Positions 9,218-18,067 of a DNA stretch of 64,000 nucleotides are shown here, piece after piece. Source of the DNA: Janthinobacterium sp. (GTDB lineage: Bacteria; Pseudomonadota; Gammaproteobacteria; Burkholderiales; Burkholderiaceae_D); NCBI RefSeq assembly GCF_009923995.1, contig NZ_RFSK01000002.1, forward strand, positions 124,001 through 188,000, written 5' to 3'. The translations under genes were made by a program, and so were the position numbers. Numbering within the stretch: the first letter of the stretch is position 1; the number at the start of each line of letters is the position of its first letter. The notes below the pieces were generated by a model that was not told the DNA's origin, did not search any database, and saw only the letters and a program-made list of their open reading frames with translations.

Positions 9218-11710
9218 ATGGAAACCCACGATACGGCGCACGGCAGTGAAAAAGACGGCGCGAAAGACGGTACGAAAGACAGCACCACCACTGCCACCAC
9301 CCGCAAGCCGCCATCGACGCTGGCGCGCAATCTGAAATTCGGCCTGGGACTGACCCTGGGCCTGGGCTTGTCCGCCGCGCTGGCGGGCGGCTACTGGCTG
9401 CGCCAGGCATGGCAGGATTTGCCGCCGGTCGAACACCTGGCCCGGTACAAGCCCGCACTGCCGCTGCGGATACTCTCCAGCGAAGGCGAGTTGCTGGCCG
9501 AATACGGCGAAGAGCGCCGCGAATTCCTGCCCCTGAAGGAGATCCCGCTGCGCATGCGCCAGGCGCTGCTGGCCATCGAGGATGCGCGCTTCTACGAGCA
9601 CGGCGCCGTCGATTTCTATGGCCTCACGCGCGCCACCCTGGCCAACGTCGTCACGGGCCACCACGCGCAGGGCGCCAGCACCATCACCATGCAGGTGGCG
9701 CGCGACTTCTTCCTGTCGCGCGAGAAGACCGTGCAGCGCAAGCTGACGGAGATGCTGCTCGCCTACAAGCTGGAACAGCACTACGGCAAGGACAAGCTGC
9801 TGGAGCTGTACATGAACCAGATCTACCTGGGCGAGCGCTCCTACGGCTTTTCCGCCGCTTCGAACATCTATTTTGACAAGCCCCTGGCCGAGGTCAGCAT
9901 CGCCGAAGCGGCCATGCTGGCCGGTTTGCCGAAGGCGCCGTCGGCCTACAACCCCGTCGCCAATCCGCAGCGCGCCACCGTGCGCCAGCATTACATCCTG
10001 CAGCGCATGCGCGAACTCGGCTACATCACGCCGGCCGAATACGATGCCGCCGTGGCGGAAAAGCTGGCCCTGAACAAGGACCGCAACAGTTCCGTGCATG
10101 CGGCCGCGTATGCGGTGGAAGAAGCGCGCCAGCTGATTGTGCAAAGCTACCCGGAAGGCGCCTACAGCATGGGCCTGGACGTGACGACCACCATCCGCAT
10201 GGCGCCGCAGCGGGCGGCCGACAAGGCGCTGCGCGACGGCTTGCTGAACGCGCAGGCGCGGCGCGGCTACCGCGGCCCGGAAGCGCGCCTGGCCGCTTCG
10301 CAAGACAGCGTGGCGCGCCAGCTGGCCGCCTATCCGGACAGCGGCGAACTGCGCGCCGCCCTGGTGCGCAAGGTGGCGGCCAGCGGCGCGCGCCAGGTCA
10401 CGGCGCAGCTGCGCAATGGCGACGAGATCGTGCTCATGGCCTCGGATGTGCGCCTGGGCGGCAAGCTGCAATGGGAGGGCAAGCGCGCCATCGTCGAGGG
10501 CAGCGTGATCCGCGTGGTGCACGATGCGGCAAAAAACCGTTGGCTGGTGAGCCAGCTGCCCGAGATGGAAGGCGCGCTCATTTCCGTCGACGCGCACAGC
10601 GGCGAAATTGTCGCCATGGCGGGCGGCTTCGATTTCTACCGCAACCACTACAACCACGCCACGCAAGCTTACCGCCAGCCCGGTTCCAGCTTCAAGCCCT
10701 TCGTGTATTCGGCGGCGCTGGAGAAGGGCTACTTCCCCGGCACGGCCGTGGATGACACGCAGCGCTTGCTGCTGCCGCAGGAAACGGGCGCGCAGCCGTG
10801 GCGTCCGCGCAATTACGGCAACAACTATGAAGGCTTCATCAGCGTGCGGCGGGGCCTGGTGCGCTCGAAAAACCTGGTGGCCGTCAGCCTCATGCAGGCG
10901 GCCGGCCCTGGCTACGTGCAGCATTACGCGACGCGCTTCGGCTTCGAGGGCGCGCGCAATCCCGTCTCCCTGCCGCTGGCGCTGGGTGCGGGCGCCGTCA
11001 CGCCGCTGCAGCTGGCGCAGTCGTACTCGGTGTTCGCCAACGGCGGCATGCAGATGCCGCCGAAACTGATCAAGGAAGTGCGCAGCCGCAGCGGCGCCGT
11101 GCTGTTCAGCGATGCGGCGCCACGCGCCAAAGGCGAGCCGGCGCCTGGCACGCAGGTCATCTCCACGCGCAATGCCTACGTCATGGACAGCATGCTGCGC
11201 GACGTCGTCAAGAGCGGCACGGGGCGCGGCGCGCTGGCGCTGGGGCGCGGTGACGCGGCCGGCAAGACGGGTACCTCGAACAATGCGTATGACGCCTGGT
11301 TCGCTGGCTATTCCTCCGGCCTCGTCTCCGTCGTGTGGCTGGGCTATGACCAGCCGAAAAGCCTGGGCAACGCCACGGGCGGCACCCTGGCGCTGCCCGT
11401 CTGGCGCGACTACATGCAGGTGGCCGTGCAGGGCCGCCGCGAACAGGTGCTGGCCGAACCGCCAGGCCTGGCCCTGCTCGACGGCGACTATGTGTACGCC
11501 GAATACCTGGCCGGCGACTGCCTGAAGGATAACTTTGCCTTTATCCACAGCAGCATCAGCTGCGGCAGCGGCAGTGCGGATACGCGCATGGCGCACGGTG
11601 ATGCTGGCGCTGGCGGCAACGGCGGCTCCGGCGCAACCACGAGCGAGGCGCGCACCTTGAGCGAAGCACGCGAGCGCGAACAAATTCTCAAATCATTTTC
11701 GGAAGAGTAA
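9218..11710 (+). CDS. mrcA: Class A penicillin-binding protein (PBP1A-like transglycosylase/transpeptidase)
   Basis: Bifunctional peptidoglycan synthase of 830 residues anchored in the inner membrane. A charged Thr/Lys-rich cytoplasmic N-terminus precedes one TM helix (~41–62). The GT51 glycosyltransferase domain has the catalytic Glu121 in EDARFYEHG and the GASTITMQ motif at 152–159. The transpeptidase has S490-SFK493, S550-K-N552 and K683-TGTS. ATG 9218 is chosen over 9209 because AAGGA at 9204–9208 sits 9 nt upstream of it. The C-terminal tail after ~790 is Gly/Ser-rich. It is probably co-transcribed with the TRIC gene 4 bp downstream. It could be a second PBP1 paralogue rather than the main PBP1A. 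Confidence 0.93.
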   Translation: METHDTAHGSEKDGAKDGTKDSTTTATTRKPPSTLARNLKFGLGLTLGLGLSAALAGGYWLRQAWQDLPPVEHLARYKPALPLRILSSEGELLAEYGEERREFLPLKEIPLRMRQALLAIEDARFYEHGAVDFYGLTRATLANVVTGHHAQGASTITMQVARDFFLSREKTVQRKLTEMLLAYKLEQHYGKDKLLELYMNQIYLGERSYGFSAASNIYFDKPLAEVSIAEAAMLAGLPKAPSAYNPVANPQRATVRQHYILQRMRELGYITPAEYDAAVAEKLALNKDRNSSVHAAAYAVEEARQLIVQSYPEGAYSMGLDVTTTIRMAPQRAADKALRDGLLNAQARRGYRGPEARLAASQDSVARQLAAYPDSGELRAALVRKVAASGARQVTAQLRNGDEIVLMASDVRLGGKLQWEGKRAIVEGSVIRVVHDAAKNRWLVSQLPEMEGALISVDAHSGEIVAMAGGFDFYRNHYNHATQAYRQPGSSFKPFVYSAALEKGYFPGTAVDDTQRLLLPQETGAQPWRPRNYGNNYEGFISVRRGLVRSKNLVAVSLMQAAGPGYVQHYATRFGFEGARNPVSLPLALGAGAVTPLQLAQSYSVFANGGMQMPPKLIKEVRSRSGAVLFSDAAPRAKGEPAPGTQVISTRNAYVMDSMLRDVVKSGTGRGALALGRGDAAGKTGTSNNAYDAWFAGYSSGLVSVVWLGYDQPKSLGNATGGTLALPVWRDYMQVAVQGRREQVLAEPPGLALLDGDYVYAEYLAGDCLKDNFAFIHSSISCGSGSADTRMAHGDAGAGGNGGSGATTSEARTLSEAREREQILKSFSEE

Positions 11711-11714
11711 GACC

Positions 11715-12338
11715 ATGCTGTTATATACGATTTACCTGGTGGCGATCGTCGCCGAAGCGATGTCCGGCGCCATCATGGGCATGCGGCGCGGCATGGACCT
11801 GTTTGGCATCTGCATGATCGGCACCGTCACGGCGCTCGGCGGCGGCACCATCCGCGACGTGCTGCTGGGGCACTACCCGCTGGGCTGGATCGCGCATCCC
11901 GAATACCTGCTGTTTACGGTGGGCGCGGCCGTCGTCACGGCCGTGGTGGCGCGCTATCTGCACCATCTGCGCACGGTGTTCCTGCTGGTCGACGGCCTGG
12001 GGCTGGTGGCGTTTTGCGTGATCGGCTGCGACATCGCCATGTCGGCCAAGATGCACCCGGCCATCGTCGTGCTGGCGGGAATGATCACGGGCGTCTTTGG
12101 CGGCCTGCTGCGCGATATCCTGTGTAACCAGATTCCGCTGGTGCTGCAGCGCGAAGTATATGCCACCGTGGCCCTGTTTACGGGCAGCCTGTATGTCGGC
12201 CTGCTGTACTTCAAGGTTGACAGCTCGGTGGCGCAGCTGGCCTCCATCGGTGCCGGCTTCCTGTTCCGTTTCCTGGCCCTGCACTTCGAGTGGCGCCTGC
12301 CGAATTTTAACGGCGACCGCATACGGGGTTTCGAATAG
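11715..12338 (+). CDS. TRIC-family (UPF0126/YicG-like) membrane protein
   Basis: Integral membrane protein of 207 residues with about seven hydrophobic helices and the internal duplication typical of this family: GMDLFGICMIGTVTALGGGTIRD in the first half and GMITGVFGGLLRDIL in the second, each with the Gly-rich GGG/GG–RD kink. Bacterial members are homotrimeric potassium-permeable channels by structure; the physiological role is unclear. It starts 4 bp after the penicillin-binding protein gene, so the two are very likely cotranscribed. Confidence 0.9.
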   Translation: MLLYTIYLVAIVAEAMSGAIMGMRRGMDLFGICMIGTVTALGGGTIRDVLLGHYPLGWIAHPEYLLFTVGAAVVTAVVARYLHHLRTVFLLVDGLGLVAFCVIGCDIAMSAKMHPAIVVLAGMITGVFGGLLRDILCNQIPLVLQREVYATVALFTGSLYVGLLYFKVDSSVAQLASIGAGFLFRFLALHFEWRLPNFNGDRIRGFE

Positions 12339-12348
12339 GAGGAATGCG

Positions 12349-12366
12349 GCGTGACATTTTTCACGC
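12349..12366 (+). promoter_or_regulatory. Candidate CRP-type operator upstream of the beta-propeller gene
   Basis: GCGTGACATTTTTCACGC is a perfect 6-bp inverted repeat with a 6-nt spacer and contains the GTGA-N6-TCAC core used by CRP/Vfr-type regulators. It lies 69 bp upstream of the ATG at 12435 and just after the TRIC gene stop. A short hairpin without regulatory meaning is the alternative. Confidence 0.4.
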
Positions 12367-12434
12367 GCGCTTAACCCCTTTTTCTCCGCTGCCGCGTTTC
12401 ATGTTGGACACCCTAGCCAACCGGAGAAGAAGCG

Positions 12435-14318
12435 ATGTCCAGCGCCCTCAAGATCACCGTGATACTGTCCCTGCTGCTGTCGGCAGGCAGCCATGCCGCC
12501 GGGACGGCGCCGCGCAAGACCCTGGCGCCGTTTGCCAGCGAGCAGGCGCTGGGCAGCTACCTGCAGCAGTTGCAGGCGCGCCAGGAGGCGCTGCTGCTGA
12601 AGCAGCAGAAACTGCAGCGCGCCACGGCGCAGTACATGGCGGCGCCGCCGGCACCGCCAGCCGCGCCCGCGCCGATGGCTGAAGCGGCGGCGAAATCGGT
12701 GGATGCTGCCGAGTCGGTCACCAACGTGCAGACGGCGGGCGTGGACGAAGGGGGCATCGTCAAGCTGCATGGCAAGCACCTGGTGATGCTCCGGCGCGGC
12801 AAGCTGTTTACCGTGCAGGTGGGGGGCAATGCCCTGCAGCCCGTGTCTTCGCTCGACGCGTTCGCGCCGGGCAGCGACCCGTCGGGCAGCTGGTATGACG
12901 AGATGCTGATCGATGGCGACACGGTGGTGGTGATCGGCTACAGCTACAGCCGGGGCGGCACGGAGATCGGCCTGTTCGACATCCACGCGGACGGCAAGCT
13001 GGCTTACCGTTCCACCTACCACCTGCGCTCGAATGATTACTACTCTTCGCGCAATTACGCCAGCCGCCTGATCGGCAGCAAGCTGGTGTTTTACTCTCCC
13101 TTGTCGCTCGATTTACGCCGGGGCGACCCGTTCGGCGGTTTTCCCGCCCTGCGTCGCTGGCGCCCTGACGCCGTGCCATCGGACTTCAAGCGTATCGCCC
13201 CGGCCACGCGCATCTACCGCACCGACGACGAGCCGGAAGCGGGCAACGGCGTGACCCTGCACACGGTCACCGTGTGCGACCTGGCGCAGCGCGACATGCG
13301 CTGCGAAGCGACGGCCGTGCTGGGGCCGCGCGGCCGCGTGTTCTACGTCTCCGGCCAGTCCGTCTACGTGTGGACCACGCGCCGTGGCAGCGATTCGGGA
13401 GTGTTCCGCATCCCGCTCGACGGCACGGCGCCCAGCGCCCTGAAGGTAGCGGGTGCCCCCGTCGACCAGTTCTCCTTCCTGGAAAGCGCTGACGGCCACC
13501 TGAACGTGCTGCTGCGCGCCGAAGGCCAGGGCGACGCCATGTGGGATGGCGCGCGGGGGCGGGGCGACATGGCCCTGCTGCGCGTGCCGCTGGCGTCGTT
13601 TTCCGATGGCCGCGACAGCGCGCCGGCCGGCAGCTACCAGCCGCTGCCCGGCGGTGGCGGCTATGGACTGCAGAACCGCTATGTGGGGCCGTATCTGTTG
13701 TACGGCAATCCGGGCAATGCCGGGCGCCGCAAGGCCGACCAGGCGTGGCCGCGCCAGCCCCTGTACGCCGTGCGCTGGGCCGATGCGGGCGGCAGCGTGC
13801 AAGCCTTGTCCCTGCCGCACGGCGTGGAACGCATCGAAGCGCTGGGCAATGATGCCGTGGTGATCGGCGCGCAGGGCAGGGATCTGCATTTCAGCAGCAT
13901 CCGCCTGGGGGCGCAGGCGGCGATTGCCACGCGCTATGTCCGCGCCGATGCGGCGCAGGGCGAAGCGCGCAGCCACGGTTTTTTCTACAAACCGCAAACG
14001 GCTGGCGAAGGCGTGATCGGCCTGCCCATCCTGGGCGCGGACGAGCGGCCAGGCTTGAACAAGTCATCGGCGTCCGTCCTCTATCTGCGCAACAGCGGCC
14101 TGACATTGACGGAGCTGGGCGCGCTGGCCGCGCGGCCCGGACAGCCCCTGGACGACGGCTGCCGCGCGTCCTGCGTGGACTGGTATGGCAATGCGCGGCC
14201 CCTGTTCCTGCAGTGCCGGGTTTTCGCCTTGCTCGGCTATGAATTGGTGGAAGGGGCACTCAAGGACGGGCAGATCCGCGAAGTGCGCCGCATCAGCTAT
14301 GCGCCCACTTTACGCTGA
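12435..14318 (+). CDS. Exported beta-propeller domain protein (COG4880-like)
   Basis: Secreted protein of 627 residues. Signal peptide at residues 1–22 (ITVILSLLLSAGSHAA), then a coiled-coil-prone Gln-rich helix (~35–70) and an Ala/Pro linker. The repeat domain begins with TNVQTAGVDEGGIVKLHGKHL, which resembles the VEGVDEADIVK signature of the secreted C-terminal beta-propeller family. Blades of alternating hydrophobic strands follow to the C-terminus. Cysteines near 280–290 and in DDGCRASC near 575 could form disulfides. GGAGAAG lies 5–12 nt before the ATG. The ECF sigma gene starts 49 bp downstream. Family function is unknown. Confidence 0.85.
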   Translation: MSSALKITVILSLLLSAGSHAAGTAPRKTLAPFASEQALGSYLQQLQARQEALLLKQQKLQRATAQYMAAPPAPPAAPAPMAEAAAKSVDAAESVTNVQTAGVDEGGIVKLHGKHLVMLRRGKLFTVQVGGNALQPVSSLDAFAPGSDPSGSWYDEMLIDGDTVVVIGYSYSRGGTEIGLFDIHADGKLAYRSTYHLRSNDYYSSRNYASRLIGSKLVFYSPLSLDLRRGDPFGGFPALRRWRPDAVPSDFKRIAPATRIYRTDDEPEAGNGVTLHTVTVCDLAQRDMRCEATAVLGPRGRVFYVSGQSVYVWTTRRGSDSGVFRIPLDGTAPSALKVAGAPVDQFSFLESADGHLNVLLRAEGQGDAMWDGARGRGDMALLRVPLASFSDGRDSAPAGSYQPLPGGGGYGLQNRYVGPYLLYGNPGNAGRRKADQAWPRQPLYAVRWADAGGSVQALSLPHGVERIEALGNDAVVIGAQGRDLHFSSIRLGAQAAIATRYVRADAAQGEARSHGFFYKPQTAGEGVIGLPILGADERPGLNKSSASVLYLRNSGLTLTELGALAARPGQPLDDGCRASCVDWYGNARPLFLQCRVFALLGYELVEGALKDGQIREVRRISYAPTLR

Positions 14319-14367
14319 AGGCGCAGGGAAATTGTCGCTGCCGCGTAGTTCGGCTACACTGGTCCGC

Positions 14368-14934
14368 ATGCCCGACACTTTACTGACCGCCACGGATGAA
14401 GAGCTGATGCTGCGCTACGGCGCCGGCGATCTGCCGTCGTTTCGCGAATTGTACCGGCGCCATAGCCAGGGTCTGTACCGCTTCGTGGCCTGGCGCGCGC
14501 CGCGCCGCGCGTGGGTCGACGAGATCGTGCAGGACGCATGGGCCAGCCTGCACGCGGCGCGCGCCGGCTACCAGCCCCAATCGGCGTTTCGCACCTATCT
14601 GTACCAGATCGCGCGCAACCGCCTGATCGACTTGCTGCGCCAGCGTCAGGGACAGGAACACGACGAAACAGGTGAACTGGCGGACGAAATCGCCTCGCCG
14701 CAGCAGTCGCTGGAGCAGAAGCAGCAGCACGCGCGGCTGCATGCGGCCATCGCCGCGCTGCCGGTAGAACAAAAGGAGGCGCTGGTGCTGCAGCAGTTCA
14801 GCGGCATGAGCATCCAGGATATCGCCGTGGTGACGGGGGCGGAAGCGGAAACCGTCAAGAGCCGGCTGCGCTACGCCATGCAGAAATTGCGCGCCCAGCT
14901 CGATGGCGCGCCAGGCACGGGAGGGCAGGCATGA
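14368..14934 (+). CDS. ECF-type RNA polymerase sigma factor
   Basis: Alternative sigma factor of 188 residues that would direct RNA polymerase to a small set of stress or envelope promoters. Region 2 spans ~24–92 (FRELYRRHSQGLYRFV … DEIVQDAWASLH … IARNRLIDLLRQ) and region 4 spans ~125–175 (LPVEQKEALVLQQFSGMSIQDIA and the HTH ending VKSRLRYAMQKLR). The start at 14368 gives MPDTLLTATDEEL; more upstream in-frame codons overlap the beta-propeller gene. Its stop overlaps the next ATG by 4 bp (ATGA), as is usual for sigma/anti-sigma pairs. Confidence 0.93.
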   Translation: MPDTLLTATDEELMLRYGAGDLPSFRELYRRHSQGLYRFVAWRAPRRAWVDEIVQDAWASLHAARAGYQPQSAFRTYLYQIARNRLIDLLRQRQGQEHDETGELADEIASPQQSLEQKQQHARLHAAIAALPVEQKEALVLQQFSGMSIQDIAVVTGAEAETVKSRLRYAMQKLRAQLDGAPGTGGQA

Positions 14935-15797
14935 CTACGCACGACGAACACCAGAATCACGCACCCGAGGACGCGGAGTTGAACGCGTTGCTGGCCAGTC
15001 TGCCGCAGCCTGCGCCATCGAGCGCGCTGGACGCGGCCATCCTCGCCGACGCGGAAAAAGCCTTGCGCCAGCCGGCAGCGGCCAACGACAATGCCGACGG
15101 CGTACTGCGCACCCTGCCGGTAAAAAAGACGCCCGACTATCTGCAGCGCTGGCGCATTCCGCTGGGGCTGGCCGCGGCCGTGCTGTTGACGGTGAACCTG
15201 ATCGGCGTGGACTGGTTCGGTTCGAAGCCGGCGCAATTTCCCGTGGTCGGCGAACCTGCCATGCCGGAGGTGATGCCCGCGCCTGCTGTCACGGCATCTG
15301 CCCCGCCGCTGGCCGCTGAAGCGGCGCCGCAGCCAGCATCCCAGCCAGCATCCCAGCCAGCACCGTTGCCCGCGGCGCCTGCACCGCGCGCGCTGGCCAA
15401 GATGGCGCCCAGTCCGCCGGTGCAGGCCGAGCCGTCGCCGGCGCCTGCCTTGCGACCGGAGCCCCGGCTGACGGCGACGGTACCCTTTGCTCCTCCTGCA
15501 CCGCCGCCCCCGCCGGCGCCTGCTGCGGCGATGGAGCAGCCCATGCAGGCCGAATCGAGCCTGCAGCGCCAGGCGCCCGCGCAGCGCGCGCTGGCGATGC
15601 CCGCTCCCGTGGCGGCCCGCGCCGCGCCGCTGCCGCCACCGGCGAAATTGGATGCTTCCGTGTGGCTGGTGAAGATCGACGCCTTGCTCAAGGCGGGCGA
15701 AGGCGCGCTGGCGCAGGAGGAATGGACGGCCTTCCGGCAGGCGTATCCCGATTATCCGGTGGCCGAAGAGCTTCGGCACCGGCTGGAAAGGAAGTAG
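14931..15797 (+). CDS. Probable anti-sigma factor, single-pass membrane protein with Pro/Ala-rich linker
   Basis: 288-residue protein with no enzyme motif. An acidic N-terminal segment (1–70; LNALLASLPQPAPSSALDAAIL resembles the start of anti-sigma domains) precedes one TM helix at ~76–96 (IPLGLAAAVLLTVNLIGVDWF). A ~130-residue Pro/Ala-rich stretch follows, containing three 12-bp DNA repeats at 15330–15365, and then a ~45-residue C-terminal helical module (LDASVWLVKIDALLKAG … VAEELRHRLERK). No HxxxCxxC zinc motif is visible. The anti-sigma role is inferred from the ATGA overlap with the ECF gene and the topology. Confidence 0.72.
   Translation: MTTHDEHQNHAPEDAELNALLASLPQPAPSSALDAAILADAEKALRQPAAANDNADGVLRTLPVKKTPDYLQRWRIPLGLAAAVLLTVNLIGVDWFGSKPAQFPVVGEPAMPEVMPAPAVTASAPPLAAEAAPQPASQPASQPAPLPAAPAPRALAKMAPSPPVQAEPSPAPALRPEPRLTATVPFAPPAPPPPPAPAAAMEQPMQAESSLQRQAPAQRALAMPAPVAARAAPLPPPAKLDASVWLVKIDALLKAGEGALAQEEWTAFRQAYPDYPVAEELRHRLERK
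15330..15365 (+). repeat. Three 12-bp tandem repeats coding PAS-Q repeats
   Basis: CAGCCAGCATCC occurs twice in tandem (15330–15341, 15342–15353) with a third imperfect copy (15354–15365). It encodes the QPASQPASQPAP stretch in the Pro/Ala-rich linker and could vary in copy number by slippage without a frameshift. Confidence 0.75.
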
Positions 15798-15803
15798 CGC
15801 AGG

Positions 15804-16949
15804 CTACACGATTCCCTTCTTGCGTTCCCACACGGCGCTGCCGACAAAAATGGCGGCGCACACCCACATCACGGCCGGCAGGGCGTTCACGCCCACCGAT
15901 TGCATCAGCACGCCCGTCAGCAGGGGACCGCCGCCGCTGGTGACGCCCCAGGTGGCGTTGACGATGGCGCTGGCGCTGGTCAGCGACAACCCCGTAAACC
16001 GCTCGCCGCAGGCCACCAGCGCCAGCATGTAGATGCCGCCCGCCGCCGCGCCCAGCAACAGCAGCAGGGTCCACCACAGCCACGGCGTGCCGACGGCGAA
16101 CGGCAGCAGCGGCAGCAGCAGGCAGACGGCCACGCCGCAGCCCGCATGCACCTTGGCGCGGCCGAAGCGGTCGGCCATCCAGCCCAGCGCAAACTGCAGG
16201 CCCGTGTCGCCCACCAGCACCACGGTGGCCGACAGCAGGGCCAGGTCCGTGCCGATGCCGTGCTCCATCGCGTACAGGGGCAGCAGGCTCAATGCCAGGG
16301 TGTCGAACAGGGCGAAGAAAGCGGCGCCCAGCACGATCATCGGCATGCGCGGCAGGATCAAGGTCCATTTCACGCCGTGTTCTTCCGGCTCCCGTTCCGG
16401 GCCGCTGTTCGAGATCAGCATCAGGCCCGGCACGGCCAGCAGGAACAGCAGGCCGCAGGCGGCGAAGCTCCAGCTGATCTTGTCGTTGAACAGCGCCACG
16501 AGGGCAGGGCCGATCAGCTGGAAAAACGTAAAGCTGGTGGTGTACATGGCCACCACCCTGCCCCGTGAATTGTCGGGTGCCAGACGGTTGACCCACGCCT
16601 CGCCGATGGTAAACAGCACGCCCATGGCACCGCCGAACAGGAAGCGCAGCACGCTCCACGCCAGCAGGTGGTCGGTGAACTGCATGGCGACCGTCGCCAG
16701 CGAGGCCACCCAGACGGCGCCCAGCATGGTGGCACGCGCGCCGAAGCGTCCCACCCAGCCCGAGACGAAAGGCGAGGCGGCCAGGATGCCCAGGGCGCTG
16801 ACGGCCGTGATCATGCCGATGATATCCGTGCCCACGCCGCGCTGGTGCAGGGTCAGTGCGGTGAGCGGCATGGTGGCGCCCAGGCCCAGTCCCACGACGC
16901 CGATGCTGACGACGAGGGCGAAGAAATCGCGCCATGGCATGTGCTTCAT
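15804..16949 (-). CDS. MFS transporter (YcaD-like)
   Basis: Twelve-helix major facilitator protein of 381 residues. The first helices include VVSIGVVGLGLGATMPLTALTL; the A-like loop GWVGRFGARATML and the second-half WMADRFGRAKVHAG loop carry the expected MFS charged motifs. It looks like the YcaD branch of putative drug/metabolite exporters, but no substrate can be assigned. It diverges from the polyamine cluster across 283 bp and converges with the anti-sigma gene 6 bp away. Confidence 0.88.
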   Translation of the reverse strand: MKHMPWRDFFALVVSIGVVGLGLGATMPLTALTLHQRGVGTDIIGMITAVSALGILAASPFVSGWVGRFGARATMLGAVWVASLATVAMQFTDHLLAWSVLRFLFGGAMGVLFTIGEAWVNRLAPDNSRGRVVAMYTTSFTFFQLIGPALVALFNDKISWSFAACGLLFLLAVPGLMLISNSGPEREPEEHGVKWTLILPRMPMIVLGAAFFALFDTLALSLLPLYAMEHGIGTDLALLSATVVLVGDTGLQFALGWMADRFGRAKVHAGCGVAVCLLLPLLPFAVGTPWLWWTLLLLLGAAAGGIYMLALVACGERFTGLSLTSASAIVNATWGVTSGGGPLLTGVLMQSVGVNALPAVMWVCAAIFVGSAVWERKKGIV

Positions 16950-17232
16950 GCCTGCCTCCGCGTGGGAGAAAACAGGGCCGGGGTGGTGGGGAAGTGGTGT
17001 GGGTGCATGTGAAAAAGGGGGACTTTGCCTGCGGCGCTGGCGTTTGGCGCCGGACGGGCATATGATGATTTAATAAAGGCAATATGGCAAAGCCGTAGTG
17101 TAGGCGATGTGTGCCACCGCTGGCCACGCTCATCCGTGTGGCCGCTGCCTGCGGCTGTGCTGTACAGTGAAGCGAGCGGCAGTGCTGTCATGGCGCTGTC
17201 ATTGGATCGTCACGCCAGCGAGGTAGCACTCT

Positions 17233-18000
17233 ATGCGCCGTCCCATCGTTCTCGTCCCCGCCTGCCAGCGTCAGCTCGGCAGCCACGCCTGGCACATGGC
17301 GCAGGACAAATACCTGCACGCCGTGCTGCACGGCGCCGGCTGCATGCCGTTGCTGCTGCCCGCTTTTGGGGCGGAGGCGGACCTGGAAGCGGCGCTGCAA
17401 GTGGCCGACGGCGTCATGCTCACCGGCTCCGCCTCGAACGTCGATGCGCGCCTGTATGGCGAAGACATCTTGTTTCCCGACCTGCCGCAGGACCCCGCGC
17501 GCGACGCCACCACCTTGCCCCTGATCCGCGCCGCGCTGGCGCGCCAGCTGCCCCTGCTGGCCATCTGCCGCGGCTTCCAGGAAGTCAACGTGGCCCTGGG
17601 CGGCAGCCTGCACCAGGCCGTGCACGCCGTGCCGGGCATGATGGATCACCGCGAAAACGTGCTCGATCCCCTGGCGCGCCAGTATGCGCCTGCGCACCGC
17701 ATCCGCTTGACACCGGAAGGCCTGCTGTCCCGATTGCTGGGCGGCGAGAGCGAGATGCTGGTCAACTCCCTGCATGGCCAGGGCGTGGCGCGGCTGGCCG
17801 ACGGCTTGCTGGTGGAAGCCCTGGCCGACGACGGCCTGGTGGAAGCGTATAGCGTGGCCAGCGCCGCCGGTTTTGCGCTGGCAGTGCAATGGCATCCCGA
17901 GTGGCAGGTGCAGGATAACCCGCAGTCGATGTGGCTCTTTGGCGCCTTTGGCCAGGCGTGCCGCGATTACCAGGAACAGCAGCACAGGAAGAAAGGATGA
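17233..18000 (+). CDS. puuD: Gamma-glutamyl-GABA hydrolase (PuuD/SpuA-like class I glutamine amidotransferase)
   Basis: Hydrolyses gamma-glutamyl-GABA to glutamate and GABA, the last step of the gamma-glutamylated putrescine route. The 255-residue protein has the peptidase C26 fold with nucleophile Cys112 (AICRGFQEVNV), His221 and Glu223 (VQWHPEWQ) forming the triad, and the oxyanion-region motif MLTGSASNV near 62–70. The start at 17233 gives MRRPIVLVPAC, standard for the family. It is first in the polyamine cluster, in the order known for Pseudomonas spuA–spuB–spuC. Confidence 0.93.
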   Translation: MRRPIVLVPACQRQLGSHAWHMAQDKYLHAVLHGAGCMPLLLPAFGAEADLEAALQVADGVMLTGSASNVDARLYGEDILFPDLPQDPARDATTLPLIRAALARQLPLLAICRGFQEVNVALGGSLHQAVHAVPGMMDHRENVLDPLARQYAPAHRIRLTPEGLLSRLLGGESEMLVNSLHGQGVARLADGLLVEALADDGLVEAYSVASAAGFALAVQWHPEWQVQDNPQSMWLFGAFGQACRDYQEQQHRKKG

Positions 18001-18067
18001 CAGGCGCGCCGCACCGGCAGCACGCGGCGCTTGATGAAGAAAAGCACAAGACCAGCGAGAGGGAAAC

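Noticed and set aside
9125-11683. An 852-codon open frame antisense to the penicillin-binding protein gene
   Set aside because: Same shadow effect: low-complexity His/Arg/Gln composition, and the sense strand encodes all PBP motifs.
14319-14367. Possible autoregulatory ECF promoter before the sigma gene
   Set aside because: I could not find a repeated -35/-10 pair shared between this gap and the beta-propeller upstream region, so no promoter is claimed.
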